Of a stretch of DNA of 64,000 nt, positions 10,601-20,165 are shown one piece after another. Location of the stretch: the NCBI GenBank assembly GCA_030062745.1, contig CP099847.1, positions 3,766,304 to 3,830,303 on the forward strand. The letters are read 5' to 3'. Within the stretch, counting starts at the first letter, position 1. Every line of letters begins with the position of its first letter. The position numbers and the translations under genes were made by a program. This stretch comes from Capitulum mitella (lineage: Eukaryota; Arthropoda; Thecostraca; Pollicipedomorpha; Pollicipedidae). Below the pieces are notes generated by a model that worked only from the letters and a program-made list of their open reading frames with translations, made no database searches and had not been told where the DNA came from.

Positions 10601-12737
10601 CGACGTTGCGGTGGTCGGCGCCGGGCCGTCTCGGCCGCCGCCTGCCGGCCGCTCCGTCGCCGGCGACGCTCGAGCCGTTTTGGTCCCTCCGGGGGCCGGC
10701 CGGCTCAATAGCGGGCCGACCGTCCCACACGCTGATGCCTGGGGACCGCCGGCGCCGGCGGCGGCAGAATATCAGACATCCGGCGCCCAGGCCGGCTCCG
10801 GAGGTCGCGCCGGCGGCCGCATCGACCGCGGCCCGACCTTCTGCCGCTCGCACGGGGGCCGCCGCCGCCCAGGCGAGCTATTTGCCGACCGTGCGGCGTC
10901 TCCCCGGCTTCCGTGCGCGTTTCAGCGGCGCGATAATGGCGGCCGTGTGGGTCCGGGGCGGGCGCCGCGGCCGAGCGTGGGCCGGTCGGTGTGGGCGGCC
11001 TCGGTCCCCGGCGGGCCGACGGCCTCCGCCTGCCGTGCGCGGCCGTCACGGACGCCGGCGGCCATTGGTCCAGCCGGCTGTGACGTCAACGCTCCGGGGA
11101 TTGCGGCGGCGGTGAGTCATCGCCGCAGCAGCGGATCCAGGTGCTGCGGGCCGGTTGGAGTGGGGCTGTGCCCGGTGTCGTGAGAAACGGAGGCGGCGGT
11201 TTCGGGGGTGCCAGGTCGCGTCGGAGGGCGGGCGGGCGGGCGGGCTTCGGCAGAGGCGGAGCCCGGGATCGGCTCGGGTTGGTGTTGGCGGAGCGCGGCT
11301 GGCCCGTGCGGCCGCGGCATGTGGTCCGTGGCGCGCTCTGCCGGCGTGCCAGCCACGTCAGGGGCGGCCCATGGGCGCCGAGGGTCGGCTGAGGCGGCGT
11401 CGTCGCCGGCGACGCTCCATCTCGGGGTGGTCTGCCTGGCGCCGCCGGCGGCGGAGGCCGGCCTGGGCGACCGCTGCGCCGTCTGCCGCTGCCTTATTGA
11501 TCGGGCCGGCAGCGATGACTCATGCATGGACAACAGGGCCGCGGCGGCTGCGCGCGCCGCCGCCGGAATCTGGGACGTCTGACGTCACGGCCGGGAAGTG
11601 GACCGCCGGCATTGATGGACGCCGGGCCCCGGCGGCGCCCGGCAGCGGTCCGGCGCGTGCACGCCCCGTCTGAGGCACGGTGCCGCGGTCTGGGACGGCG
11701 TACCACGGCGTGATGAACCGCACCACGGCCTGACACGCCGCTCTGCGGCCTGAGGCGCCTTGTCACGGTCTCACGCTGGGAACCACGGTCTCGGACACCG
11801 TGGCATGGTCTGAGGAATCGTGCCATCTCGTCTCAGAGACCGTGCCACGGTCTAAGGCACCGTGCGCCATTTGGTCCGCTCTCCGCACCGGGCCACGGCC
11901 AGAGGAATTACACAGCGGTTTGAGGCACCATAGCGCGATCTGGGACGATGAATCACGGCATGAGCCACCTAACCGTGGTTAGCGGAAGTGCCGTAGTACG
12001 GCGGACGTGGTTGCTCATAATTCCGCCGGCACGGGTGCATTCAGGAATATCTCTCAGTGGCGTCACATCCAGCGCTGTGCTTGTGTATATCTGACTGAGT
12101 TCCGCGCCCACCGAGTTTGTGCTTCCCCAAAAAGGTTAATCCCGCTCTGACTCATGGGCTCTCACTCGTGGTACGATTTTGACCCGGTGAGTCCCGTCGT
12201 GGCCCGTTGTGTCCTGCAGTGACTCAATGCGTCCCGCGCTGTGACTCGACAAGCCCCTCCCGGACTCGGCGATGCCCGCCCTGACTAGGTGTGTCCCGCG
12301 CCGACTCAGTGTCTCGCTCTGCGGCTCCATGTGTCCTGCTCTGACTCGATTCCGGCCGTGACTCGATAACCCTCCCAGAGTTGTTGCTCCTCTCCGTGAC
12401 CTGGTGCGTCCCTCCTGTTGCAGACAGCGCCCGCCGGCACGAGGCCGGCGTGCTGGTGCACTGCGTGGCCGGCGTCTCCCGCTCGCCCACCATCGCCATT
12501 GCCTACATCATGAAGTACCTGCCGATGAGCATGCTGGAGGCGTACCACCTGGTCAAGTCGCGCCGGCCCATCATCAGCCCGAACCTGAACTTCATGGGCC
12601 AGCTGCTCGAGTGGGAGCAGTGCTTGCGCTCCGAACTCGGCTCGTGCGCGGAGCGCGTCTCGGTCTCCAGTCCTCTGCCGGGCTCCCCTGTCGGTCAGCA
12701 GGCCCCCTGCCGGCCCCTGGAGACGTGCACCAGCTGA
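4134..12737 (+). CDS. Dual-specificity MAP kinase phosphatase, DUSP10/MKP-5 type (four exons)
   Basis: Predicted join is 4134-4677, 8347-8543, 9201-9348 and 12424-12737: 1203 nt, 400 residues plus stop, with phases 1, 0, 1 that all agree. Exon 1 encodes a rhodanese-like (MAPK-binding) domain with the DUSP10-type segment RRRLQLGK, close to RRRLQQGK of the vertebrate enzyme. Exons 2-4 encode the phosphatase domain: [10 protein letters not shown] entry, PAADS loop with the presumed general-acid Asp, P-loop HCVAGVSRS (Cys nucleophile, Arg), and the closing [15 protein letters not shown]. Family knowledge: DUSP10 removes phosphate from Thr and Tyr of JNK and p38 in cytoplasm and nucleus. The product is shorter than the human enzyme (482), with a shorter N-terminus and linker. 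The C-terminal tail is lineage-specific. AP-1 sites across the locus suggest JNK/p38-driven feedback (inference). Confidence 0.88.
4678..8346 (+). other. DUSP10-like intron 1
   Basis: This 3.7-kb intron carries perfect AP-1 sites at 5012-5018, 5515-5521, 7722-7728, 7789-7795, 7813-7819 and 7877-7883. There is a strongly GC-rich, CpG-dense block from about 7000 to 7950, a G homopolymer near 6179-6189, and five copies of CCCTG near 7910-7935. The GC block could be an internal promoter or enhancer, but I see no exon in it. Confidence 0.5.
7809..7892. promoter_or_regulatory. Duplicated composite AP-1 element
   Basis: The string GGCGACTGAGTCATGACTC occurs twice, 64 bases apart (AP-1 cores at 7813-7819 and 7877-7883). 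In each, TGAGTCA is followed directly by TGACTC, so two AP-1 half-palindromes overlap. Two further AP-1 sites lie at 7722-7728 and 7789-7795. The cluster is about 0.5 kb upstream of exon 2 in GC-rich DNA. Function as a Jun/Fos- or ATF-responsive element is inferred. Confidence 0.5.
8347..8543 (+). CDS. DUSP10-like exon 2: linker and start of catalytic domain
   Basis: The acceptor CAG at 8344-8346 and the phase 1 carry give [14 protein letters not shown], matching the GGLSSF..ENLC segment that follows the rhodanese domain in DUSP10. The phosphatase domain opens with [19 protein letters not shown]. The exon ends in phase 0 at GTGAGA. A short tandem run of GTCGACC/GTTGACC lies at about 8287-8325, just before the acceptor. 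Confidence 0.88.
9201..9348 (+). CDS. DUSP10-like exon 3: catalytic core, general-acid loop
   Basis: After TGTCGCAG the frame reads [17 protein letters not shown], then [15 protein letters not shown] and YFDEALEFI. This corresponds to the DUSP10 segment ending PATDSNKQN..EAFEFIE. The Asp of PAADS is the expected general acid. The donor is G|GTGAGT in phase 1. Intronic 57-bp repeats begin only about 30 bases downstream. Confidence 0.88.
9378..9560. repeat. 57-bp tandem repeat in DUSP10-like intron 3
   Basis: Just under three units, with unit starts at 9378, 9435 and about 9491, sharing CTGAGAGCGCAGAGTCTCC and GACGCTGCAGTCAGACGGGG. The third unit is diverged. The array starts about 30 bases downstream of the exon 3 donor. 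Confidence 0.8.
10048..10586. repeat. 58-bp minisatellite in DUSP10-like intron 3
   Basis: About nine head-to-tail copies contain TGTCCGGCCAGACAGCGTGT followed by CCCGTGCCGTTTCCGTACGC and GGCCACTCGGCTCAGC. Copies in the centre are nearly identical, and one near 10300 has a deletion. Because 58 is not a multiple of three, long open frames appear in all frames on both strands. These are artefacts, not genes. Confidence 0.9.
10590..11655. other. CpG-dense block in DUSP10-like intron 3
   Basis: This is an extremely GC-rich stretch without a recognisable protein domain. It contains AP-1 sites at 11113-11119 and 11516-11522, one just after a GCGGCGGCGG run. Composition resembles a CpG island or an internal promoter. 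The open frames on both strands overlap and lack ATG-initiated family matches. Confidence 0.4.
11656..11975. repeat. Degenerate about 20-bp repeat (CACGGTCTGAGGCACCGTG)
   Basis: Diverged copies of CCACGGTCTGAGGCACCGTG and its variants run head to tail, for example at 11675, 11740, 11780 and 11845. Many units are partly self-complementary (CACGGT...ACCGTG), so the array could form clustered small hairpins. Confidence 0.6.
12140..12400. repeat. Degenerate repeat of TGACTC / GTCCCGC units before exon 4
   Basis: Loosely repeated TGACTC(A/G) and GTCCCG motifs recur about every 25-30 bases up to the exon 4 polypyrimidine tract. Two units are perfect AP-1 sites (12148-12154 and 12220-12226), and others differ by one base. 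The array thus acts as a reservoir of AP-1-like sites. Confidence 0.55.
12424..12737 (+). CDS. DUSP10-like exon 4: catalytic P-loop and C-terminus
   Basis: The acceptor TTGCAG joins in phase 1 to give [20 protein letters not shown], with the HC-x5-R active site intact. [27 protein letters not shown] and [10 protein letters not shown] follow, as in DUSP10. The last 30 or so residues (Ser/Pro/Cys-rich) do not match the family. They are encoded by the first unit of a 75-bp minisatellite whose TGA is the stop codon. Confidence 0.86.
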
Positions 12738-12950
12738 CCAGAGCGGTCTGACCCTGACTCCCCTGCCGGTCGGCAGAGCCCGTGCCGGCCCCTGGAGAGT
12801 TGCACCAGCTGACCAGAGCGGTCTGACCCTGAGTCTCCTGCCGGTCATCAAAGCCCCTGTGGGGCTCTGGAGAGGAGCACCAGCTGGCCAGAGCGGTCTG
12901 ACCCTGATCCCCCTTCCGGCCCCTGGAGAGGTGCGCCAGCTGACCAGGGC
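12672..12950. repeat. 75-bp minisatellite spanning the DUSP10-like stop codon
   Basis: GCCGGCCCCTGG starts at 12709 and 12784, a 75-base spacing. The third unit is at about 12859 and a shortened fourth at about 12915. Every unit carries CACCAGCTGACCAGAGCGGT. In the first unit the TGA of that string is the in-frame stop codon at 12735-12737. Confidence 0.8.
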
Positions 12951-13766
12951 AGTGTGGGTGGCCGGGCTGAGAGCTAGCCCTAACCCAGCGGCCGCTGGTC
13001 CGCTGGTCTGATGGTCCGCCAGTCTGGGAAATGGACGGGTTAAACGTTCGATGGTCTGATGGTCTGATGGCCTCCAGTTTGGGGTGGATCGGACAGGCAT
13101 CGGATGGTCTGCTGGTCCGCCAGTCTGGGGTGAGCTGGCTGGATGCTGGTCACTCGGGAACGTTGCGCGTTGTCAATGGTACGGCTTTGTAGGCGGCTGG
13201 CTGCCGATTCAGTGCCGTGAATCTGAATGGGCAGGCCGCGGTGTCAGTGGCACGGCTATCGGCTGCCGGCCTGGCGTTTCCGTGCCCCGTCTCAGTCTCA
13301 GTCCAGTGCGTAACGTTCATCCAACACAAGACAGTCGAGCGGGCTTCACGCCCGACCCACGTTCTGATCTCAACTGCAGAGTGTTTAGATCACGTTGCTG
13401 GTCTTAAAAGTAGTCGAGCAGAGATAGTGGCTTCATAACGTTGTTTTGGAGGCGCCTGTGTTGTTCCCCTTCGTCCTGGCCACATTAGGTCCCGTCCTGG
13501 TTGGCCTTAGTCGTGAAGTGTGCCATTAGCTTGTTGCATCCCTTCGTATCGTGCGCGCGATGGACCCAGCGCCACCATTGTATCTGTGGTGGAGTAAAAT
13601 CACACTTTCAACACCTTGTAAGGAATGCATGCATGCGTACATCAACTACGGAGCTCATATTTATTTTACCCATTGTGTACAAGGTGCTCGTGTAAAAGTG
13701 TTTGGTTTTGTGTTGTGTTTTGGCAACGTCTTGCCGCTGTCGATATATCTCATAACGTGAGTGCGA

Positions 13767-13772
13767 AATAAA
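13767..13772 (+). terminator. Candidate polyadenylation signal of DUSP10-like gene
   Basis: AATAAA lies about 1.03 kb after the stop codon, followed by a modestly T-rich stretch. It is the first canonical hexamer I noticed downstream of the gene, so a 3' UTR of about 1 kb is plausible. Expression data would be needed to confirm it. Confidence 0.35.
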
Positions 13773-16700
13773 GGAAGATACCTTCTCAGGTGTTTGACAG
13801 AAGACCACTTCCTTGTACTTGGAAGCGTGCTCCGTTTTGCCAGATGGGATTGGCCAACGATAGAAGAGGCTGCGGCGGAATCCCGCAGGCCTTGTCAGTC
13901 AGTGTTCACACAATCAAAAAAGGCCGTAACACAGGGTAATAGACGCTGCAGGTACCGGTACATACCGGATTCGTCTGTTTGGTAAACTGATAACGCTCCA
14001 GGTAGTAGGCTGCGAATTCTGGCTCGTGTATGACTCAGCGAATCCGCAGTAAAGAGGGGCTCATTTAAGATTCATACTCATCAGAAATTGACTCGTGACT
14101 GCTGAAACAGACACAAGGAAACGCCATTCCAGGAACAAGTCGAGCCGGATATAACCCACACAAGGTACCGAGCATACAGGGGCTGCCGGCGTCACAGAGA
14201 TCAATGAAGCCGTCCCCCCAACGAACAGGGTCATTGAGCGACACACCACGAGCGAACAGGGTCACTCTGTACCGATCCTGTGACGAGCTGGGACACCAGA
14301 CCCCCGCCCAGGACTAGTGTCAATCGGCACCAGATGGTGGTGCCGCTCAGTGACGAGCTGGTGGCGATCGGCACCAGATGGTGGTGCCGGCGGCCGGCCG
14401 ACGACCCCGGCCGCCGTCGCCAGGTGACGGCCGGAAATGACGTCACCGCGGCGCGGGGGTGTCGTCGACCGTCGGCCCGCTGCCAGTGTCAGCCCTGCAC
14501 CGCGTCGACCTGCCAGCCGATTGGCTTTCACCCAGGAAGCCTCGTTAATTTCCAGGCCCGTTAGACGGGAGCTGACGGGAACCGATTTCTGGATTTTCAT
14601 AATGTTCACCACGAAGCTGGAAGTATTGGCTAATGCACAGCACATCAAATTGTTCTTCCGTAGCCCGTGATTTAGGTACCCTCTGTGGTTATCCGCCACG
14701 CTTTCAGTTTTTGGGGACATACGTGACGTCAACTGGGCATTTTGCTATCTGTTCAGGCCGCTTTTTCCATTTTCATTTTGGAATATATCACAGAGCAAGT
14801 ACAGGACATCTGTCCTGAGCTAAGCTAAGTGCTTCTGTACCAATCTAGCCCTCATCAGACGTAGTTATTTGGAAGTTGCGAGGAACTGAATACTTTCCGG
14901 CTTAGGCTACGGCTAGCAGTCAGCATGGTGGCCCTGAAAATGCAAAGTCCACTGCTCCTTTGGTGCGATGTCAGACGATCCAGCATCGAAAGACCAACGG
15001 AACCAATAGGATGTAGCGAAATGTTTACGTCATCAGATGGCTCTCACGAAATTGAAAAGGTGTAAAAAACTAATCCCTGAGCATCTGCGAACCTTCGTAA
15101 AATTTGGCTGTACATTACAACTGTAGCCGGCACAGGCAGTGAGGGGGCTCGGGGTCCGCCCTCTCTCCAGGCCCGCAGTTTTTGCGAAAACTATTGCACA
15201 TCGTCTTCCCGACATGCGGTTTTCGTATGATTTCAGTTCATACTGCGCTCCGCCCCCCCCCCCCGCTCCTCCTTGAGAAAATCCCGGCTGGTAGCCGGCC
15301 CACGTCCTCGCCGCCGGTGCTGGTCAGATAAAGAAACAACGCTGAATATGGGAGCTGAAGGCCACCTAGCGATGACACCTGACCACCTAGCGAAGGTCAC
15401 CAAGTGAAGGTGACGTTGTTAAATATGAGATGGCTCATGAGTGCCCATCCTGGATCACATGTGGAGTATCACGAGCAATTTTACCTTTGTGGAAACGGCT
15501 TCTGGGTCATAAGCATGACCCTACCATATATTCAAGAACTAAGCGTGAATCAGCTGATCCAGCTTATGAGGGTGGAATTTTTTTTTGCATTATTTATATC
15601 GACAGGTGACTCCGTCCATCCAATGGTTGTCATTGGGAACCCTGAAAATGACCAGTTCAAGTCGGATGATTGAAGGGTTTGATACTGAGAAGACGTTCGC
15701 GGCTTGGTCGACGTTTCACGGACGATTCCTGGACTTCACCACAGGCCACGGGTGTGGTAGACGGGGTAAAAGGATCCTGCCGAGGGCACCAACGATGCCC
15801 TTTGAGCTGAGATGAGAAGACAGCATTCGTGTTACAGAGGGAATCCCTTAGATCTGACTGAAAGACAGACTTGTGCTTCTCTCAGAGGTGAGTCAGAGCC
15901 GACTCGTGGATCGAATCATTTTTCATCGTGAATGGAAATGATTCTTTGAGAAATATCAAAAACTGAAAAAATTGCCGTGTTGTGAGCTTTGAACTGTAAC
16001 GTGCACGGGAGAAACTTTCACAGAAAAGATCCTTGGTAGTTGCACTCAAGCGCCAGGATTATCACACGGAAGGTGCACGGCCAACCCTTACTCTTATCAA
16101 AATGAAAATCTCTCGGATTTCGACCAGTTAGTTTTCAGATTCAGGAAATTCGAAAATTTTATTCCTCTGGACAAGTGCAAAAATCTCGGGCCTAAGGGCA
16201 GGTCCAGCCTCTTGGCTGTGTCTACGCTGCATTTATGTCGTGTGGCATTTTCAGTCATGTAGTGAATACCCACACATGTCTGTGTACCTGCTTTCTTTGT
16301 TCATGAATTGGTCGTTTTGGGTTGTGAAAGAACCAAGTATCGTTTTTGTAGTGATAAAATGTTTTTTTTTTATTTGCGGGTGCACAGGCCATGTTTGTGG
16401 GTGCACAAATTTAGGTTGAGGTTACATGAGATATAAAGTTACAACCCACGTGACGTGGCAAAAAAGTGCCGTCAGTTTTTCAGTTAATGACCCAGGACAG
16501 CACTCCTACATGATGGTGTCCATATGCATGTGGCACTGGCTTAGCTGTCAATGCAAGCGGTATGAAAATATGACACCAGGACTGTGACGGAAAAGTGACA
16601 ACATTTAAGAAAACGTCGTGAATACGGATATATTGGATATAGATACAGCAATTTATGGCGAAGTTAAGGTGGTGGGCTTCACAAAGTTGTAAGATGATCC

Positions 16701-17189
16701 CTATGAGGTGTCTAAGGGGTCCGGAGCATATGGAAAGGGGCGGGGCAAATCCCTCTCCTCCGTGTAACCTAACCTAACCCCAAACGGGGCGTCGATTTCT
16801 GTAAAGGGGGCGGGATGCCGGACAACCTAACCTCCCCCAAATTGAGGGTTTCTCAACGAATTTAGCTCACTTTGTTTTGATCAACTGAAATTTTTTAGTT
16901 TTTGGTCACTATTTATGGACTAAAAAATTGGTTATATCCCCACGTATATTTATTTAGTTAGTTAATTGTCACGTCATGTAGGCTCATCCCCTTGCAAAGA
17001 CCGAGGTCATTGGAGCCATTCTCGAGCCCGAGTTAAATGATAACGAAGAGTCAGAGTGGAGGCGCGCACATAACATACAGCAGACAATGAGGTGCGTATA
17101 CACGGGGTCATACGTCGAGATCGGCATGGTGGCACAAAAAGCAGAGTCAAGAGCACACAGACACACATGGGCATCGTCATCATCGAGCA
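13773..17189. other. Gene-free region between DUSP10-like gene and LINE remnant
   Basis: I recognise no gene here. Visible items are AP-1 sites at 14031-14037 and 15889-15895, a partial duplication around 14270-14400 sharing GGCACCAGATGGTGGTGCCG, a C homopolymer near 15247-15259, and an otherwise mixed-composition, frame-poor sequence. Confidence 0.45.
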
Positions 17190-19650
17190 GTGCTCGCGGC
17201 TGTCGTCAGACGCCTCTTGAGAGCGCGTTTGAAACACGCCACTGACATATCGGTGAACTCGGGTGGCAGGGAATTGTATAAAGCTACACGGAAGACGGAC
17301 TGCCTCTTATCGGCGACGGAGCCCCTGATGTTTGGAAGGTTTGATTGGTCATTCTGCCTTGTGCTCCCTGCACGGCCTGGTCGGTCGGTATTGCTAACGG
17401 AAAGTGTAGCCAGTGATTGAGGTTCACCAGTTTGGCGGATTTGCAGCAGCGTGAGGGTCTACTGAACAAAAGGTCCGGCGGCTCCAGCCACCCCAAACCT
17501 TCTCGCACACCTGATATACACTGAAATTTGCGTTTGCAAGAGATTACGCGAGCGGCAAAATTTAGTATTTTCTGAACCAACCATGTTTCACCAGACCCAT
17601 TGCCATACACGGTCAAACAATAACGGACGAAGGAGAACACTGGATCAGAGACAAGTATAGGAAGTGTGCCGGAAAAGAGGTAGTAGCGGATGTGTGAGAG
17701 ACCGGTGAGGACACCGAAACATTTGCAGGATAGAGTGGACACGTGATCATCCCAGGAGATGAAATGGTCAAAGATAACACCAACGTTTTTTGCTTCTGAG
17801 CTGGAATTGATGATGGAGTCTGGGGACTCTGCTGAAAAAAGGGTAGTTGCGCATGTTTTGGCGTGTATCGAGGGGAGAAGCTCAAAGTTTGCTTCACTAA
17901 CTTTCAGACCGTTGAAACGAAAGTAGCCATCTAGTGAGGCTAGCGTGGTTTCCATGTCGGCGAGGAGCGACGGCAATGCGAATTTTTGGCCGGAGACCAG
18001 CACCTGGGTGTCGTCGGCGTATTACAAATTATTACAAAGGCGCCGGCGGCATACGAGCTCAAGTCGTCGGCATAAAGGGTACAGAGCAAGGGCCCCGGGG
18101 AAGAACCCTGAAAAACACCTTGGGTAATAGGAAATGGAGCCGAAATCTGACTGGTATGAGATGAGGAAGAGATGCTGACACTTTGGGTGAGGACGGAAGG
18201 ACAGTTCTGTTTCCTTAACGTGTCGTTGTCGTAAAGCTGCAGTTTAGAGATTAATGTAGTGTGATCTATTACATCGAAGCATTTTCTGAGATCAATAAGA
18301 CACAGTAGTGAGATTTTGCCCTCATCCATAACAGACAAAATACGGTCTGGAATGCTCAGCAGAGCAGTTTCGGTTGAACAGTGCGGTCGAAAACCATGTT
18401 GAGTGGGAGCAAGGAACTTATTTTTTTTTGAAATAGGAATGAAGTTAGTGGTGCACCGCCTTCTCAGTTATTTTGGCTGTGACGGAAGGACAGAGACAGG
18501 GCGTGTTTGTTTGCTAGTTAGAGGGTTTGTCTGGATCACCGATCTTGAAAATGTGATGAGCCACGGCATGTTTCCAGGAGCGCGGGATATCGTTCGGAGC
18601 CATACTAACATTGATTTGCAGCAAATTGAACCGATGAAATGAAACGCCATTTTGAAAACCCTGAAGCAAAGTTCGTCGGGACCACAGGTGGATGAATTTC
18701 GCATGTTAAAAATGATGTTTCCAAGGTGTTCCAGACTCATGAGTTGCGGTGAATTCTGGAGCGTCTCCGCGGCCCGCAGCCTCAGCAGTGACAATCAGTC
18801 CTACGTTAACGAAAAACTAGTTAAGGATGTCAGGAATAACGGAAGGCGCTACACAGTGGCCATATTTTTTGCCGCTGGTGATGTGCCGCGTATTGCGCCA
18901 AACAGACCCTGGTCCGTGCGAACAAATCCCTTCAGCCACGTCACGTCTGGCATCAGCACGAATCACGGGCCGTACCGCCCTCTTGGCCCACGATATTCAT
19001 CAGAGCCGTGGCCAGGGGTGCGCAGACACAGGCTCTCTGGTCAACTGAGTTTCGATATAGGTGGCGCTGTAGGGTTTCAGGGCCTTGAGCTTCTTAGAGG
19101 CGCGCGGTGATCGACCACGCCACGGTACACGTCAGCGAAAACGGTCTTCATTTTATTAACGGTCTCTGAGGAATAAACAGCTGTCCAGTCGCAATGGGAG
19201 AGATCACAGCGAAAAGCATGCAAATCAATACGACGCAACAGTCAGCTCTGCACAATGGTTGGCTTGTGCCGTGGTCTAGGTATATTGCCCACGGTCCTGA
19301 CAAATCTGTGGGGACAAAATGGCATTGCTTACTGTCAAATCGATAAGAAAAGTGACGGTTGTTAATCAGGACGTCTGGGAGAGAGCCAGATGAGTATGCG
19401 GGTTCGGTCACCAGTCAAGACAACGAGTACTTATTTACATAATCAAACGACTTCTGTGAAGCAGGATGAGTAGAAGGCTCAACTAACAAGTTGCAATTTA
19501 AATCGTCAGTGATGACAGCGACACACTCCGGATATTTCAACAAAGCATACTGGTAGTGGGTTTCCAGATCCCCAAAATCTGCGTCTAATGCAGCTGAGAT
19601 ACATCTGAGTCAACGGTACACAGTCCCGACAAAAACTGCCGTATGAAGCT
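17190..19650 (-). mobile_element. Degenerate non-LTR retrotransposon (LINE, CR1/L2/Jockey-like)
   Basis: Read on the minus strand from about 19650 downward. First comes an endonuclease fragment (VGTVYR, then AVITDDLNCNLL resembling the GDFN motif, EPAYSSGSLPDVLIN). Reverse transcriptase blocks follow: STCGPDELCFRVFK and TRPVSVLPSQPK (about 18470-18730), CLIDLRKCFDVIDHTTL (about 18270), a YADD box near 18010-18075, and the C-terminal LYNSLPPEFTDMS / CFKRALKRRL near 17210-17285. Several frameshifts and in-frame stops break the frame, and the 5' end is truncated in AT-rich DNA. The element is inactive. The clade is uncertain, since these motifs are shared among CR1, L2 and Jockey groups. Confidence 0.85.
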
Positions 19651-20165
19651 GTTGCCAGGGTATATATATTTACATACATATAAGATAAAAAATAGATAGA
19701 TCACTTTATTATGCTTTATTTTTTATAATTATGCTTTATTATGCTTAATAAATATGATAATTATGCTTTATTCTATACCATCAGTCTGTCTGTCATCAAC
19801 AACGGCCGTTTTTTGTCGCTACCATTGTTCATTTCCCTTCAAAATCGCCAAAAACCACAGGGGGGGGCAAACCTACATGGAGCAGATCAACATTGTAGGG
19901 GCTAGAGCCCTAATAAAAAGATGTTGATCGACACCCCTGACCCCAGATGCTGATTTCTCCCTGGTTTTTGGCCACTTTTTCTGCCGCTCTCGAAAATCAG
20001 TGTGTGAAAACAAAAAATCACTCTTCTCCGTCTCAAAAAGGAAGGCAAAAGATTTTCTCCCCTTCCTCCTTTCAACGAAACCTCTATAGGAACTCCTTAT
20101 ACTCTTATATATATAATAATATAGGAATATTCTTGTATGCTTGTATATTGTTATATAAACATGCC
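19651..20165. other. AT-rich low-complexity region
   Basis: Contains repeated TTATGCTTTATT-like words at about 19705-19775, short AT runs around 20105-20160, and a G-run near 19861-19868. No gene is seen. Confidence 0.5.

Noticed and set aside
10017..11183. Very long open frames (up to 388 codons) on the + strand and matching minus frames
   Set aside because: They run through the 58-bp minisatellite and a CpG-rich block, lack domains, and lie in an intron of the phosphatase gene.
16767..16785. CCTAACCTAACC, like the arthropod telomere repeat
   Set aside because: Only two to three units, and such short runs are expected by chance.
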